A DNA stretch of 17,468 nucleotides from Clostridia bacterium (GCA_017480265.1 JAFVAZ010000070.1:1-17468); one strand, 5' to 3'. Positions 1 to 8,380 are shown, numbered from the stretch's first letter. Made by a program: numbers and translations. Notes: a model not told the origin generated them from the letters alone.

Positions 1-833
1 ACTGCCTAGAAATAGACGAAAATAAGATAAAAAAAATATTGGCAAATGTCTTGTTTGAGTTCCCTGTCAAAGAAATAAAAATAGATATGCCACGGTGGGT
101 AATTTCGCTGGAAAGCGACCATTGGCTAAGGAGCGAGATATATCATTCTATAAAAGAATCAGCAGAAAACATCCATAATATCCGGGAAATCCAAAACATG
201 ACAGATGACCTGAAGCTTTGTGACCCTATAAATTCAGCTAAAGCTACTTCGATCGATTTGGCGCTAGGAAATGCAAAAATTTCAATAAACTTAGGAGAAG
301 ACTTATTTTATAAAGTATTAAGTGAAAAAACAAATTTGGATATCAAAGATGAAGGAATGCTGCTTGAGAATATTCTGGAACTATCTAAAATAAAAGAAAA
401 ATACGACAAAATAAGCTTAGCCTATGAAGATGTGCTGGATACCGGCTACGGGATAGTGATGCCATCTACAGATGAGTTGACCTTAGAAGAACCGGAGATA
501 ATAAAGCAGGGCGGAAAATACGGGATAAGGCTAAAAGCAGCAGCCCCTTCCATACATATGCTGAAGACCAGAATCGCAACGGAGGTTACACCTATAGTAG
601 GTTCAGAGCAACAGTCCGAAGAACTGGTAAATTACTTGCTGAAAGAGTTTGAAGAAAATCCGAGTAAAATTTGGGATTCCAATATATTAGGTAAATCGCT
701 TTATGAGCTTGTCAATGAAGGATTACACAATAAACTATATAGGATGCCTACGGATGCAAGAAATAAAGTAAAGGAGACTATAGAAAAAATAATAAATGAA
801 GGCTGCAACGGTTTAGTTTGCGTTATTTTATGA
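1..833 (+). CDS. spoIVA: Stage IV sporulation protein A, C-terminal part (partial at left edge)
   Basis: The reading frame is open back to the window edge (first full codon at base 3), so the TTG at 39 is not the true start. About 276 residues are visible, against roughly 490 for full-length SpoIVA, so the N-terminal ATPase domain lies outside. The sequence matches SpoIVA middle and C-terminal domains as I know them: an FEFPVKEI segment, PRWV followed by HWLRS, a TGYGI segment, EPEIIKQGGKYGIRLKA, APSIHM, GSEQQSEELVNYLL, GKSLYELVNEG and the terminal INEGCNGL...IL. SpoIVA is a cytoskeletal ATPase that polymerises on the outer forespore membrane, anchored through its C-terminus to SpoVM, and forms the coat basement layer. 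Its presence implies sporulation ability or recent descent from a spore former. It converges with aspS. Confidence in the family is high. Confidence 0.95.
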   Translation, partial: CLEIDENKIKKILANVLFEFPVKEIKIDMPRWVISLESDHWLRSEIYHSIKESAENIHNIREIQNMTDDLKLCDPINSAKATSIDLALGNAKISINLGEDLFYKVLSEKTNLDIKDEGMLLENILELSKIKEKYDKISLAYEDVLDTGYGIVMPSTDELTLEEPEIIKQGGKYGIRLKAAAPSIHMLKTRIATEVTPIVGSEQQSEELVNYLLKEFEENPSKIWDSNILGKSLYELVNEGLHNKLYRMPTDARNKVKETIEKIINEGCNGLVCVIL

Positions 834-853
834 AATATACATGCCATTAAAAT

Positions 854-890
854 AATATCTCTAAGTCAATTTTATAGACTTAGAGATATT
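854..890. terminator. Bidirectional hairpin terminator between spoIVA and aspS
   Basis: A perfect 14-bp inverted repeat (arms 854-867 and 877-890, 9-nt loop) lies between two convergent stop codons. T-rich tracts follow on both strands (TTTAGTTTC on plus, ATTATTTTAAT on minus), so it can serve both genes. Confidence 0.88.
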
Positions 891-895
891 TAGTT

Positions 896-2686
896 TCAGC
901 TATTTGGCAAAGATAATTTAAGGCTGAGCTCATCCAATTGAGTCTGTTCTATCTTGCCAGGGGCTTGGCTCATAAGCTCTGCCGAAGTAGCAACTTTTGG
1001 GAAAGCTATTACATCGCGGATACTACTGCAATTTAGCATAAGCATAAGCATACGATCTAAACCAAAAGCCATCCCTCCATGGGGCGGCGCACCATATCTA
1101 AAAGCTTCCATCAAGAAGCCAAATCTTTTTTCGGCCTCTTCCCTGGTAAACCCTAAAACTTTAAACATGCGCTCCTGCAGATCTCTACTATTGATCCTGA
1201 TAGAACCTCCTCCGATCTCATTGCCATTTAGTACGATATCATAAGCCAAAGCGTGCACATTAGCAGGGGCTGATTCTAGTTTTTCGATATCTTCAAATTT
1301 TGGATGGGTAAAAGGGTGGTGCATTGCTACAAATCGCTGCTCTTCTTCGCTATATTCAAAGAGGGGAAAATCTACAATCCATAGTAAATCTGGGTTTGAG
1401 CTATCTATTAGATTGAGCTTTTCAGCAATTTTATTCCTCAGTGCGCCCAAACTATCAAATACAACTTTATTTTTAGAATTTGCTACTAAGAAGATGATAT
1501 CACCGCTTTTTAATTTAAGCTCAGAGTGCATAGCAGATACCTCTTGATCTGATAAAAACTTTTCAAAAGATGAGCTAGCAGTGCTATCAGCATTCAATTT
1601 AGTCCATGCAAGACCAGCTGCGCCGTAGGCCTTGATCCATTGCGTCAACTTATCGATATCTTTTCTGGATATTTTCTCTGCAGCATTAGGCACAACTATA
1701 GCCCTTATGGAGCCACCTTGTTCCACTGCGCTAGCAAATACTTTAAACTTTGTATTTCTAAAAATATCGGTTAGATCTTGCAGCTCTAATCCAAATCTAG
1801 TGTCAGGTTTATCAGAGCCATACCTTACCATAGCTTCTTTGAAGCTTAGTCTGCGCAGGGGAAGCTTTATATCGATGTTTAATATTTCCTTGAAGACTTT
1901 TTGCAAGAAACCTTCTGCCATATTTATGACATCATCGCAGTCTACAAAAGACATCTCCAGGTCTAACTGAGTGAACTCCGGTTGCCTATTGGCACGTAGA
2001 TCTTCATCTCGAAAGCATCGTGCAACCTGAAAGTATCTATCAAACCCGGCAAGCATGGTGAGCTGTTTGTAGAGCTGTGGCGACTGTGGCAGTGCGAAGC
2101 ATCTGCCGGGGAAGACTCTGGACGGAACAATGTAGTCCTTGGCGCCTTCAGGTGTAGATTTAACCAGAATGGGTGTTTCAATCTCAAGGAATCCATTTTC
2201 ATCAAAATAATCGCGCGCAATTTTAATTATCTTATGGCGAGTCATGATGTTTTTCTGCATGCAAGGGCGCCGCAAATCCAGGTATCTATATTTAAGCCGG
2301 AGTTCTTCATTTACATTCGAGTCATCCAATATCTCAAAAGGCGGAGTTTCTGCCTGAGATAAAATATGCAGGTCTGAGACTAAGATCTCGATATCTCCGG
2401 TTTTGATATTTTTATTTTTAGAAGATCTTTCTCTGACGATACCCGTAGCACAGAGTACAAATTCGGATCTAATTGCAAAAGCTTTCTTAAAAATATCCGA
2501 GTTCGTCAAAGATTCATCAAAAGCTAATTGTATAATCCCGGATCTATCCCGTAGATCTATAAAGATCAATTGTCCTAAATCTCTTTGCCTTTGTACCCAG
2601 CCACATACCGTGACTTCTTCATCTATATTTTTTATGCTCAGAGTTGCACAGTAATGAGTGCGCTTTTTTAAGTTTCCTCCATACAT
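896..2686 (-). CDS. aspS: Aspartyl-tRNA synthetase
   Basis: Class IIb synthetase that charges tRNA-Asp with aspartate in the cytoplasm. In order: an N-terminal OB-fold anticodon-binding domain (GWVQRQRDLGQLIFIDLRDR near residue 30), RYLDLRRP, the ETPILVKSTPEGA segment, FALPQSPQLYKQL, motif 2 (FRDEDLRANRQPEFTQLD near 215-232), the bacterial GAD insertion (about 285-410), the MHHPFT segment, and motif 3 (GLDRMLMLM) near the C-terminus. The chosen ATG at 2686 gives 596 residues, usual for bacterial AspRS. It is preceded by GGAGG, with a rather long 12-nt spacing. The frame also extends to a TTG at 2719 that overlaps the hisS stop by 4 bp, but that codon has no clear ribosome site and adds 11 residues outside the family's usual start. 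It sits directly downstream of hisS, the common Firmicute hisS-aspS pair. Confidence 0.96.
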   Translation of the reverse strand: MYGGNLKKRTHYCATLSIKNIDEEVTVCGWVQRQRDLGQLIFIDLRDRSGIIQLAFDESLTNSDIFKKAFAIRSEFVLCATGIVRERSSKNKNIKTGDIEILVSDLHILSQAETPPFEILDDSNVNEELRLKYRYLDLRRPCMQKNIMTRHKIIKIARDYFDENGFLEIETPILVKSTPEGAKDYIVPSRVFPGRCFALPQSPQLYKQLTMLAGFDRYFQVARCFRDEDLRANRQPEFTQLDLEMSFVDCDDVINMAEGFLQKVFKEILNIDIKLPLRRLSFKEAMVRYGSDKPDTRFGLELQDLTDIFRNTKFKVFASAVEQGGSIRAIVVPNAAEKISRKDIDKLTQWIKAYGAAGLAWTKLNADSTASSSFEKFLSDQEVSAMHSELKLKSGDIIFLVANSKNKVVFDSLGALRNKIAEKLNLIDSSNPDLLWIVDFPLFEYSEEEQRFVAMHHPFTHPKFEDIEKLESAPANVHALAYDIVLNGNEIGGGSIRINSRDLQERMFKVLGFTREEAEKRFGFLMEAFRYGAPPHGGMAFGLDRMLMLMLNCSSIRDVIAFPKVATSAELMSQAPGKIEQTQLDELSLKLSLPNS

Positions 2687-2715
2687 ATATCCAATATCCC
2701 TCCAGATCAAATCTA

Positions 2716-4020
2716 TCAATTACCTAATAGTTTATTTTTCTCAAAATCTGTATAAATTTCAAAAAACTCCTTTAAGAAGTCATTATCTAGGCTTATAGGT
2801 TTCTCAGAGCTATCGGCCATGTTTTTTATCTTAGCTTTTTTGCTGTTTATTTCCTCTTCCCCCAGCACAATAGCAAATTTGGCTGCTATTTTATCTGCGT
2901 ATTTCATTTGAGGTTTGAGTTTACGGTTTAGAGTATCGCATTCCACTACAAAAGAGGAATCCCGCAGTATATTGGCAAGCTGAAACGCTAAAGTCTTGGC
3001 CTCCTCGCCCAAAGTAGCAAAGTAAACATCGCAAGCTTTATATTGCGGAATAAAGTTGAGTAGATCTCCCATAGCTAAAAGTATCCTACCGATGCCGAGG
3101 CCAAACCCAAGTGCCGGAGTGGGTGGCCCGCCTAGCTCTTCCACTAGGTTATCATATCTGCCTCCACCGCCACAGACTAACCCTTTGGAGCCTTCATGCA
3201 TAGAAATAACCTCAAACACCGTTTTTGTATAATAATCAAGACCCCGAACAATTTTAGGGTTTACGTTATATTTAATTTCAGCAACGTCTAGGTATTTTTT
3301 TACTTCCTCAAAGTGCTCCTTGCATTCCGAACAGAGAAAATCCAGGATGCTAGGAGCATTCTCAGCAATTTTTAAGCAATCAGATTTTTTGCAATCCAAA
3401 ATACGCATCGGATTTCTCTCAAGCCTTGAAAGGCACGTATTGCATAGGCTATCCTTATTTTTTTCGAAGTATTCCTTTAAGCTCTCGTAATATTTACCCC
3501 TGCATTTAGGGCAGCCAACGGAGTTAATCTCAATATAAGTCTCATTTAAACTAAGCCTTTTAAAAATAGAATCGCATAGTGAAATTACCTCGGCATCCGC
3601 AAGAGGATCGCTCGAGCCTATCATTTCGCAGCCAAATTGGCTAAATTCGCGCCATCTTCCAGATTGTGGTTTTTCATACCGATAGCATGAATCTATATAA
3701 CTAAGCCTGACCGGCAAATTTTCGTTGCATAGATTGTGCTCAAGCATGGCTCTGATGGCACCGGCAGTGCCTTCTGGGCGAAGTGTGATAGATCGGTTTC
3801 CTTTATCTAGGAATGTGTACATTTCCTTTTGCACTACGTCTGTATCTTGCCCTACGGATCGCAAAAAAAGCTCAGTATGCTCAAAAACAGGTGTCCGGAT
3901 TTCCTTAAATTGAAACTTAGAAGCCTGATCTAGCAGTAAATTTTCGACAAATCGCCATTTGTAGCTATCTTTAGGTAAGATATCTTGGGTACCCCTGGGT
4001 GCGGAGGTTAAAAGTTTCAT
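2716..4020 (-). CDS. hisS: Histidyl-tRNA synthetase
   Basis: Class IIa synthetase charging tRNA-His; 434 residues, slightly longer than the roughly 420 usual. The N-terminus has the expected PRGTQDILP. The TLRPEGT segment is at 79-85, motif 2 (YRYEKPQSGRWREF) at 113-126, the HisRS signature RGLDYYTKTVFEV at 259-271, and motif 3 (GFGLGIGR) at 305-312. The insertion carries a cysteine-rich set (C170, C173, C193, C196, C210, C215) of the kind seen in clostridial HisRS and possibly metal-binding. An AGGAG site lies 7 nt before the ATG. The stop overlaps the extended aspS frame, so hisS and aspS are almost certainly co-transcribed. No T-box leader was found in the 119-bp upstream gap; instead there is one hairpin at 4061-4098. 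Confidence 0.96.
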   Translation of the reverse strand: MKLLTSAPRGTQDILPKDSYKWRFVENLLLDQASKFQFKEIRTPVFEHTELFLRSVGQDTDVVQKEMYTFLDKGNRSITLRPEGTAGAIRAMLEHNLCNENLPVRLSYIDSCYRYEKPQSGRWREFSQFGCEMIGSSDPLADAEVISLCDSIFKRLSLNETYIEINSVGCPKCRGKYYESLKEYFEKNKDSLCNTCLSRLERNPMRILDCKKSDCLKIAENAPSILDFLCSECKEHFEEVKKYLDVAEIKYNVNPKIVRGLDYYTKTVFEVISMHEGSKGLVCGGGGRYDNLVEELGGPPTPALGFGLGIGRILLAMGDLLNFIPQYKACDVYFATLGEEAKTLAFQLANILRDSSFVVECDTLNRKLKPQMKYADKIAAKFAIVLGEEEINSKKAKIKNMADSSEKPISLDNDFLKEFFEIYTDFEKNKLLGN

Positions 4021-4060
4021 AAAAAGCTCCTTGTGTTAATGTGGATAAATACATAAAACT

Positions 4061-4098
4061 AAAGCCCTCTCGTAATGATTAAACGAAGTGAGGACTTT
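4061..4098. terminator. Hairpin between mgsA-like gene and hisS (terminator or attenuator)
   Basis: Arms 4061-4069 and 4090-4098 pair over 9 bp with one G-T wobble, and an inner TCGT/ACGA can extend the stem. On the minus strand it is followed by TTTAGTTTT. It lies after the mgsA-like stop and before hisS, so it may end mgsA transcription or attenuate read-through. I could not find a convincing separate hisS promoter. Confidence 0.5.
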
Positions 4099-4139
4099 TA
4101 TCTTAAAAGATGATACTATAAAAAAACGAGATTACTTGT

Positions 4140-4544
4140 TTACATACGAGGGTTCAAAATATTGCGCCACTCTAGATCTCCTCTATCCAATCCATGAATC
4201 AATACTTCAGCGGTTGCTATATTAGTAGATAGTGGGATATTGTGCATATCGCAAAGCCTCAAAAGATTGAACTCTGCAGCTTCCCAACTATTATCATTCA
4301 TAGGATCTCTAAAAAATATTAACATATCAACTTCATTGCAAGCGATCCTAGCTGATACTTGCTGTACGCCTCCCTGGCTTCCGCTTAAAAATCTCTGTAT
4401 CTTTAGTCCTGTAGCTTCAGAAACAATTTTACCTGTAGCTCCTGTAGCGCAAAGATTATGTTTACTTAATATACCGGAATATGCGATACAAAATTGTACC
4501 ATCAGTTCCTTTTTTTTATCCTGTGCTATAAGTGCTATATTCAT
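4140..4544 (-). CDS. mgsA: Methylglyoxal synthase family protein with altered active site
   Basis: This 134-residue protein clearly belongs to the MgsA (MGS-like) fold: MNIALIAQDKKK at the start, ATGATGK at 33-39, FLSGSQGG at 52-59, LIFFRDP at 75-81, LLRLCDMHNIP at 94-104. Authentic MgsA converts dihydroxyacetone phosphate to methylglyoxal plus phosphate. Aligned by eye to E. coli MgsA (offset 11), the phosphate-site lysine (K12), T34 and S54 are kept, as are D9 and D80. However, H19 is Q8, the catalytic base D71 is V60, H98 is W87 and D101 is A90. T47 is also A36. By family knowledge this enzyme should be inactive or changed in function, perhaps a phosphate-ligand sensor. The ATG has an AGGAGTG site 6 nt upstream. 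The fold assignment is secure; the activity is doubtful. Confidence 0.85.
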   Translation of the reverse strand: MNIALIAQDKKKELMVQFCIAYSGILSKHNLCATGATGKIVSEATGLKIQRFLSGSQGGVQQVSARIACNEVDMLIFFRDPMNDNSWEAAEFNLLRLCDMHNIPLSTNIATAEVLIHGLDRGDLEWRNILNPRM

Positions 4545-4581
4545 TAAAACTCACTCCTAGTATAAGTATTGGATTTAGAAT

Positions 4582-4611
4582 AATATAAATTTAAACTTAA
4601 AAACTACTCAA
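4582..4611 (-). promoter_or_regulatory. Probable promoter of the mgsA-like gene
   Basis: TTGAGT (-35, 4606-4611) and TATATT (-10, 4582-4587), 18 nt apart, upstream of the AGGAGTG site and ATG at 4544. Good but not perfect in very AT-rich sequence. Confidence 0.5.
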
Positions 4612-4779
4612 GTTAATGGTTTCCTAAGTTTAAAAGTACAAATGCAAAAATTTATTATTTTCACATTTTAACACAATTAAAAAAATGATGCAAGAGAGTA
4701 TTTGAAAAAAATTTGTATTAATTTGTAATTTTTAATAGTGCACAGAATCCAACTATAAAGCAAGATAAATTGTCAAGAA

Positions 4780-5595
4780 TTATTCAGAGATGATTTTAAC
4801 GTCTTCAATATTAAATAAAGAAGGAAGAGACTCCATATTACCGTCAAGCTGGACTTTTACTGTTTGCGCTAAAATGTTTAGCTCTTTAACAACACCCTTC
4901 CCGTTTGGCGTTTCTACAAAAGCTCCGATCTTTGGCGAAGTCTGAAGAAGCTTTGAATAAATATTCTGTTCGTATTTTAAGCAACACATCAGTCGCCCAC
5001 AAACGCCGGAGATTTTAGAAGGTTTCAAAGAAAGCCCCTGATCCTTTGCCATTTTAATTGAAACCGGTTGGAAGTTTCTTAAAAATCTTGCACAACAAAC
5101 GGTCTGCCCACACGAGCCCAATCCCCCTAAGAGTCTAGCTTCGTCTCGTACTCCAATTTGTCGCATTTCTATTCTAGTCCTAAAAACGGAAGCTAAATCT
5201 CTAACCAATGGCCGGAAGTCGATCCTCTTATTGGAAGTAAAAGTAAACGTAAGCTTACTGTCGTCGAATGCATTTTTTACACCGATAAGTTTGATAGGTA
5301 GTTTGTACTTTTTTATCCTTTCATTGCAGATTTTAGCGGCCTTTATTTGTAGGATTTTATCCTTCTTTTTTTTTCTGATGTCTCTAAATTTAGCTTTTCT
5401 GATAACATTTTTAAACTTTAAATGAGTGGTATCGTTTGGGACGGTGTGGTTTTTGATAGAAACTTTGCCCAAATTGATTCCGGACGGGGTTTCTACTACG
5501 ACCAAATCTCCTTTTCTTAATTTTATCCCTTTAGAGTTAAAATAATAAATCTTGTTATCGTTATCAAATTTTACTCCTATAATCTGAGTTGTCAT
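4780..5595 (-). CDS. ricT: RicT / YaaT (PSP1 domain) regulatory protein
   Basis: PSP1-family protein. In Bacillus subtilis its homologue (YaaT/RicT) acts with RicA and RicF in a complex carrying [4Fe-4S] clusters that influences RNase Y-dependent mRNA maturation and the phosphorelay to sporulation. The PSP1 core is recognisable: FRPLVRDLASVFRTRIEMRQIGVRDEARLLGG, seen here in pieces from residue 127, followed by the two cysteine motifs C162/C167/C168 and C199/C204/C205 (numbered from the chosen start). Those cysteines are all present, so cluster binding is plausible. I chose the ATG at 5595 (271 residues) because AGGAG lies 8 nt upstream. An in-frame ATG at 5637 would overlap the holB 3' end by 17 bp and lacks a good site. 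It follows holB by 25 bp, the usual Firmicute neighbour. Confidence 0.92.
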   Translation of the reverse strand: MTTQIIGVKFDNDNKIYYFNSKGIKLRKGDLVVVETPSGINLGKVSIKNHTVPNDTTHLKFKNVIRKAKFRDIRKKKKDKILQIKAAKICNERIKKYKLPIKLIGVKNAFDDSKLTFTFTSNKRIDFRPLVRDLASVFRTRIEMRQIGVRDEARLLGGLGSCGQTVCCARFLRNFQPVSIKMAKDQGLSLKPSKISGVCGRLMCCLKYEQNIYSKLLQTSPKIGAFVETPNGKGVVKELNILAQTVKVQLDGNMESLPSLFNIEDVKIISE

Positions 5596-5620
5596 AAAAT
5601 ATTCTCCTAAAAAATAGAGT

Positions 5621-6625
5621 TTAACCTTCTGCCCCATAAGAAATAGAATAAAGTGTAGAGCATAGGTAAGTTGCCAGCAAGTTTAGGTTTATGTTGCCCA
5701 GAGATAAACTATTGATCTCATTTAGAAGATCTATGATTTTTAAAATCTTATTCTTGGAGAGATTTTTGGCAATATCCACCCCTACACCGTTCTTCATTTT
5801 TCCCTGATTGCTATCAATGCTGCTACACTTTATAATTAAGGCATCGCGGAAAAGATTTGTAAGGTTACTTAATAAAAAAGGGAAAAAGATTTTATCAAGC
5901 TTTATTTTAGCAGTTACAAAAAGCAGAGAACTTTCATTATTTAAAAGCAGTGCCTTTGCAATTTCTTGAGATAATAAATAACTTTCGTTTTTATCGGAAT
6001 CTTTTAATAATTCTAACGCTAGCCCAATATTGCCATTGCTCTTGTACGCTATATCTTCTACCGCCTGTGGTTCTAGTTCTTTAAAATTATCAGCTATATA
6101 TTTTCTCATTAAATCTAAAGTAACCGGATTTAACGAAAACACCTGCGACCTAGATAATATAGTAGGCAAAAACGAAGACCTGTTTTTGCAGGTGAAGATA
6201 AATATAACATGAGCAGGAGGTTCCTCAATTATCTTCAAAAGAGAATTTTGCGCAGAAGCATTCATATTGTCGGCATCTTTGAATATGTAAATTTTAAACG
6301 CAGCTTCATTGGGTAAAATAAAGGCTTCTTTCCTCACTTTTCGCACAGTATCTACAGCGTATGTATTCAAAGTTCCCGTAGTTTCCGGGTAAATCACATC
6401 GGGGTGAATATCTTTTTCTATCTTATTGCAGTTAGAGCATTTATCGCAGAAAGTATCTTCAAAACGCGAGCATAAAAATAGCTTAGACAAAAGCTTGGCA
6501 AAAGTACTTTTACCTAAGCCCTTTTCGCCTTCTAAGATAATAGCGTGAGGGAACTTTTTATTTTTTACCAAAGATAAGAACCGTTCCTTTAAAGAGTCAT
6601 TCCCTATAAATTCATCGAGTTTCAT
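5621..6625 (-). CDS. holB: DNA polymerase III subunit delta prime
   Basis: Clamp-loader AAA+ subunit that helps open and load the beta clamp at replication forks. Numbered from the ATG at 6625 (334 residues): Walker A GEKGLGKST at 33-41; a zinc-module set C52, C60, C63, C66; a Walker B-like IYIFKDAD followed by SAQNSLLKIIEEPP, the hallmark segment of delta'/tau; then ILSRSQ, where the family's SRC carries serine instead of cysteine. The C-terminal helical domain is divergent, as usual. AAGGA lies 6 nt before the ATG. A TTG two codons earlier is a poorer start. It lies between darA and ricT, matching the Bacillus yaaQ-(yaaR)-holB-yaaT order except that yaaR is absent. Confidence 0.93.
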   Translation of the reverse strand: MKLDEFIGNDSLKERFLSLVKNKKFPHAIILEGEKGLGKSTFAKLLSKLFLCSRFEDTFCDKCSNCNKIEKDIHPDVIYPETTGTLNTYAVDTVRKVRKEAFILPNEAAFKIYIFKDADNMNASAQNSLLKIIEEPPAHVIFIFTCKNRSSFLPTILSRSQVFSLNPVTLDLMRKYIADNFKELEPQAVEDIAYKSNGNIGLALELLKDSDKNESYLLSQEIAKALLLNNESSLLFVTAKIKLDKIFFPFLLSNLTNLFRDALIIKCSSIDSNQGKMKNGVGVDIAKNLSKNKILKIIDLLNEINSLSLGNINLNLLATYLCSTLYSISYGAEG

Positions 6626-6654
6626 AAGCAATCCTTAAGTTTACAATTACAAAT

Positions 6655-6978
6655 TCAAATTTTTTCAAATTTATCTACATCTAAAACAAAGATAGTCGCC
6701 CCACCAACGGTAACTTCAAACGGTAACGCGGAATAAACGCCCATATCTAAGGAAGAGGTGTTTGGCAGTAATTGCGTGCGCTTGTTGCTAGTTTTTTCTA
6801 TTATTTTTATGACTTCGTCTACTTTTTCGTCTGCTACCCCAGTGATAAATGTAGTATTCCCTTTCCTCAAGAACCCTCCGGTGGTAGAAAGTTTAGTCAC
6901 CTGGAAGTGTTGCTCATTTAAAGCATTCAAAACGTTTGATGTGTCTTCACTATTAATTATAGATAATATCAGCTTCAT
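6655..6978 (-). CDS. darA: Cyclic-di-AMP receptor DarA (PstA/YaaQ)
   Basis: A 107-residue PII-like protein; DarA/PstA homologues are trimers that bind cyclic di-AMP. Family hallmarks: the start MKLILSIIN, the TTGGFLRKGNTTF ligand loop (residues 32-44), the GVADEKVDEV segment, and the C-terminal GGATIFVLDVDKFEK strand. Length is normal (about 109). AAGGGG lies 7 nt before the ATG. It is followed 29 bp later by holB and preceded by the decarboxylase. In Bacillus tmk separates yaaO from yaaQ; here tmk is missing. The target of DarA is generally unknown; the family suggests osmotic, metabolic or cell-envelope signalling. Confidence 0.94.
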   Translation of the reverse strand: MKLILSIINSEDTSNVLNALNEQHFQVTKLSTTGGFLRKGNTTFITGVADEKVDEVIKIIEKTSNKRTQLLPNTSSLDMGVYSALPFEVTVGGATIFVLDVDKFEKI

Positions 6979-7015
6979 TATAATTCCCCTTCAGATTTAG
7001 TTATACAATATGGAG

Positions 7016-8380
7016 CTATTTTAACACATCTAAAGAAAAAACACCATAGTTCGTTAAATTTTCTATAATAGAATTTGTAATAATTTCTCCCGGTAATACT
7101 ATCGGAACACCTGGTGGGCTGGGGCAAACCATATGCTTAGAGATTTTCCCTAGGCTTTTTTCCGTGTTTATTTTGTAAGATTCAGCGAATAGAGTTTTAT
7201 TTAATGAAGCGGCGATTTGAGGAGGCTCAAAGTAATAAAAATCACGTGTCATTGATTGATTATGAGGATAGATAAGGTGCGACCTTGCTTTCGATAAACT
7301 CAATAATGCCCTTTTAAGCCGCTTGAAGTCTATTTTTCGGTTAAATGGACTGGGGATTAAGACGACAAAATTATCTATGGAAAATTCGGGCTCTACTTTG
7401 AATTTTCTTAAATAATTCGCGAATTCTTCGCCGGATATGCCCATTTTAGCTGTGTTGAAACTAATCCTTGTGGGGTCTACTTTACCTTTAGGCAAGGTCA
7501 AGCCAGCTCTTAGTGCCAGTTCTTTTATCTCAGCAACTTTATTTTCTAGATTTGCAAATCTTTTTTTTCCGTGTTTTTTTATCCAATCGCAGCAGACGTC
7601 TAAGGATGATAAAATAGGGAAGGAAGGGCTGGTGGAGGCAAAAAGCTGCATTTCATTTTTCGCAATATCTACAAATTTGGAATTATTTATATGCAAAAAA
7701 GCTCCACCTGTAAATACCGGCAAAGTTTTATGCGCAGAGTCTGCGCACATATCTGCTCCTAAGTAAATAGGATGTAAATTTTCCTTAAGTAACCCCAAGT
7801 GGCTGCCATGGGCGTTATCTACAAGAAGTAAAACGTCAAAATCTTTGCATATTTCAGCGATCGCGCGGATATCTGCAATTACTCCAAAGTAATCCAGGCT
7901 GGTGAGGTAAATAGCTTTTGCATCTTTATTAGCTTGCAATGCTCGATATATTACTTGTGGATTAATAGGCTCCCAAAAGTTAGTCTGTCGGTCCTTTCCC
8001 GGCGTTAGCCATACGGGCTCTATATTAAGGAGTGCCATAGCGCTCACGGCGCTTTTGTGTATTATCCTGGAGGATATGATTTTGCCACCGGCAGGGCAAG
8101 CCAACCGTAGCATAGTTTGGATGCATAAACTACAACCTCCGGCTGAAAATAAGGTCCTTTTTGCTTTAAATATCTCTGCAGCTTTTTTTTCAGATTGCAA
8201 TATAACCCCAGAAGAGCTAAAAAGATCGTCCGTCCCGGGTAGCTCCGTGAAGTCTAATTTAAGAAAATCAACCGTAGATAAATGTCCGGAATTTTTGTGC
8301 CCCGGAGTATGAAAAGAAGAATAACGTTTTTTTTTGTAATCTTGTAATTTTAAAAAAAATGAGGTATTAGGCTTCTCCAT
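7016..8380 (-). CDS. Orn/Lys/Arg decarboxylase family protein (YaaO/SpeA-like)
   Basis: PLP-dependent fold-type I decarboxylase, 454 residues, the short Gram-positive form lacking the N-terminal wing domain of enterobacterial enzymes. Visible motifs: TPGHK at 25-29, ELPGTDDL at 46-53, HKSAVSA at 108-114, the D188/H191 cofactor-contacting segment LLVDNAHGSH, and the Schiff-base lysine K218 in SAHKTLP. The C-terminal part ends with a PSPPGVPIVLPGE segment typical of the family. It should release CO2 from a basic amino acid to give a polyamine precursor (agmatine, cadaverine or putrescine); the substrate cannot be fixed by eye. AAGGA lies 7 nt before the ATG. It is 66 bp downstream of the amino-acid transporter genes with no evident terminator, so uptake and decarboxylation may be linked. 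Confidence 0.9.
   Translation of the reverse strand: MEKPNTSFFLKLQDYKKKRYSSFHTPGHKNSGHLSTVDFLKLDFTELPGTDDLFSSSGVILQSEKKAAEIFKAKRTLFSAGGCSLCIQTMLRLACPAGGKIISSRIIHKSAVSAMALLNIEPVWLTPGKDRQTNFWEPINPQVIYRALQANKDAKAIYLTSLDYFGVIADIRAIAEICKDFDVLLLVDNAHGSHLGLLKENLHPIYLGADMCADSAHKTLPVFTGGAFLHINNSKFVDIAKNEMQLFASTSPSFPILSSLDVCCDWIKKHGKKRFANLENKVAEIKELALRAGLTLPKGKVDPTRISFNTAKMGISGEEFANYLRKFKVEPEFSIDNFVVLIPSPFNRKIDFKRLKRALLSLSKARSHLIYPHNQSMTRDFYYFEPPQIAASLNKTLFAESYKINTEKSLGKISKHMVCPSPPGVPIVLPGEIITNSIIENLTNYGVFSLDVLK

Noticed and set aside
954..2654. Several plus-strand open frames inside aspS
   Set aside because: aspS is an unmistakable full-length synthetase on the other strand; these frames have no ribosome sites or family features.
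5596..5637. Extended N-terminus of ricT overlapping holB
   Set aside because: The downstream ATG at 5595 has AGGAG at good spacing and matches the family start.
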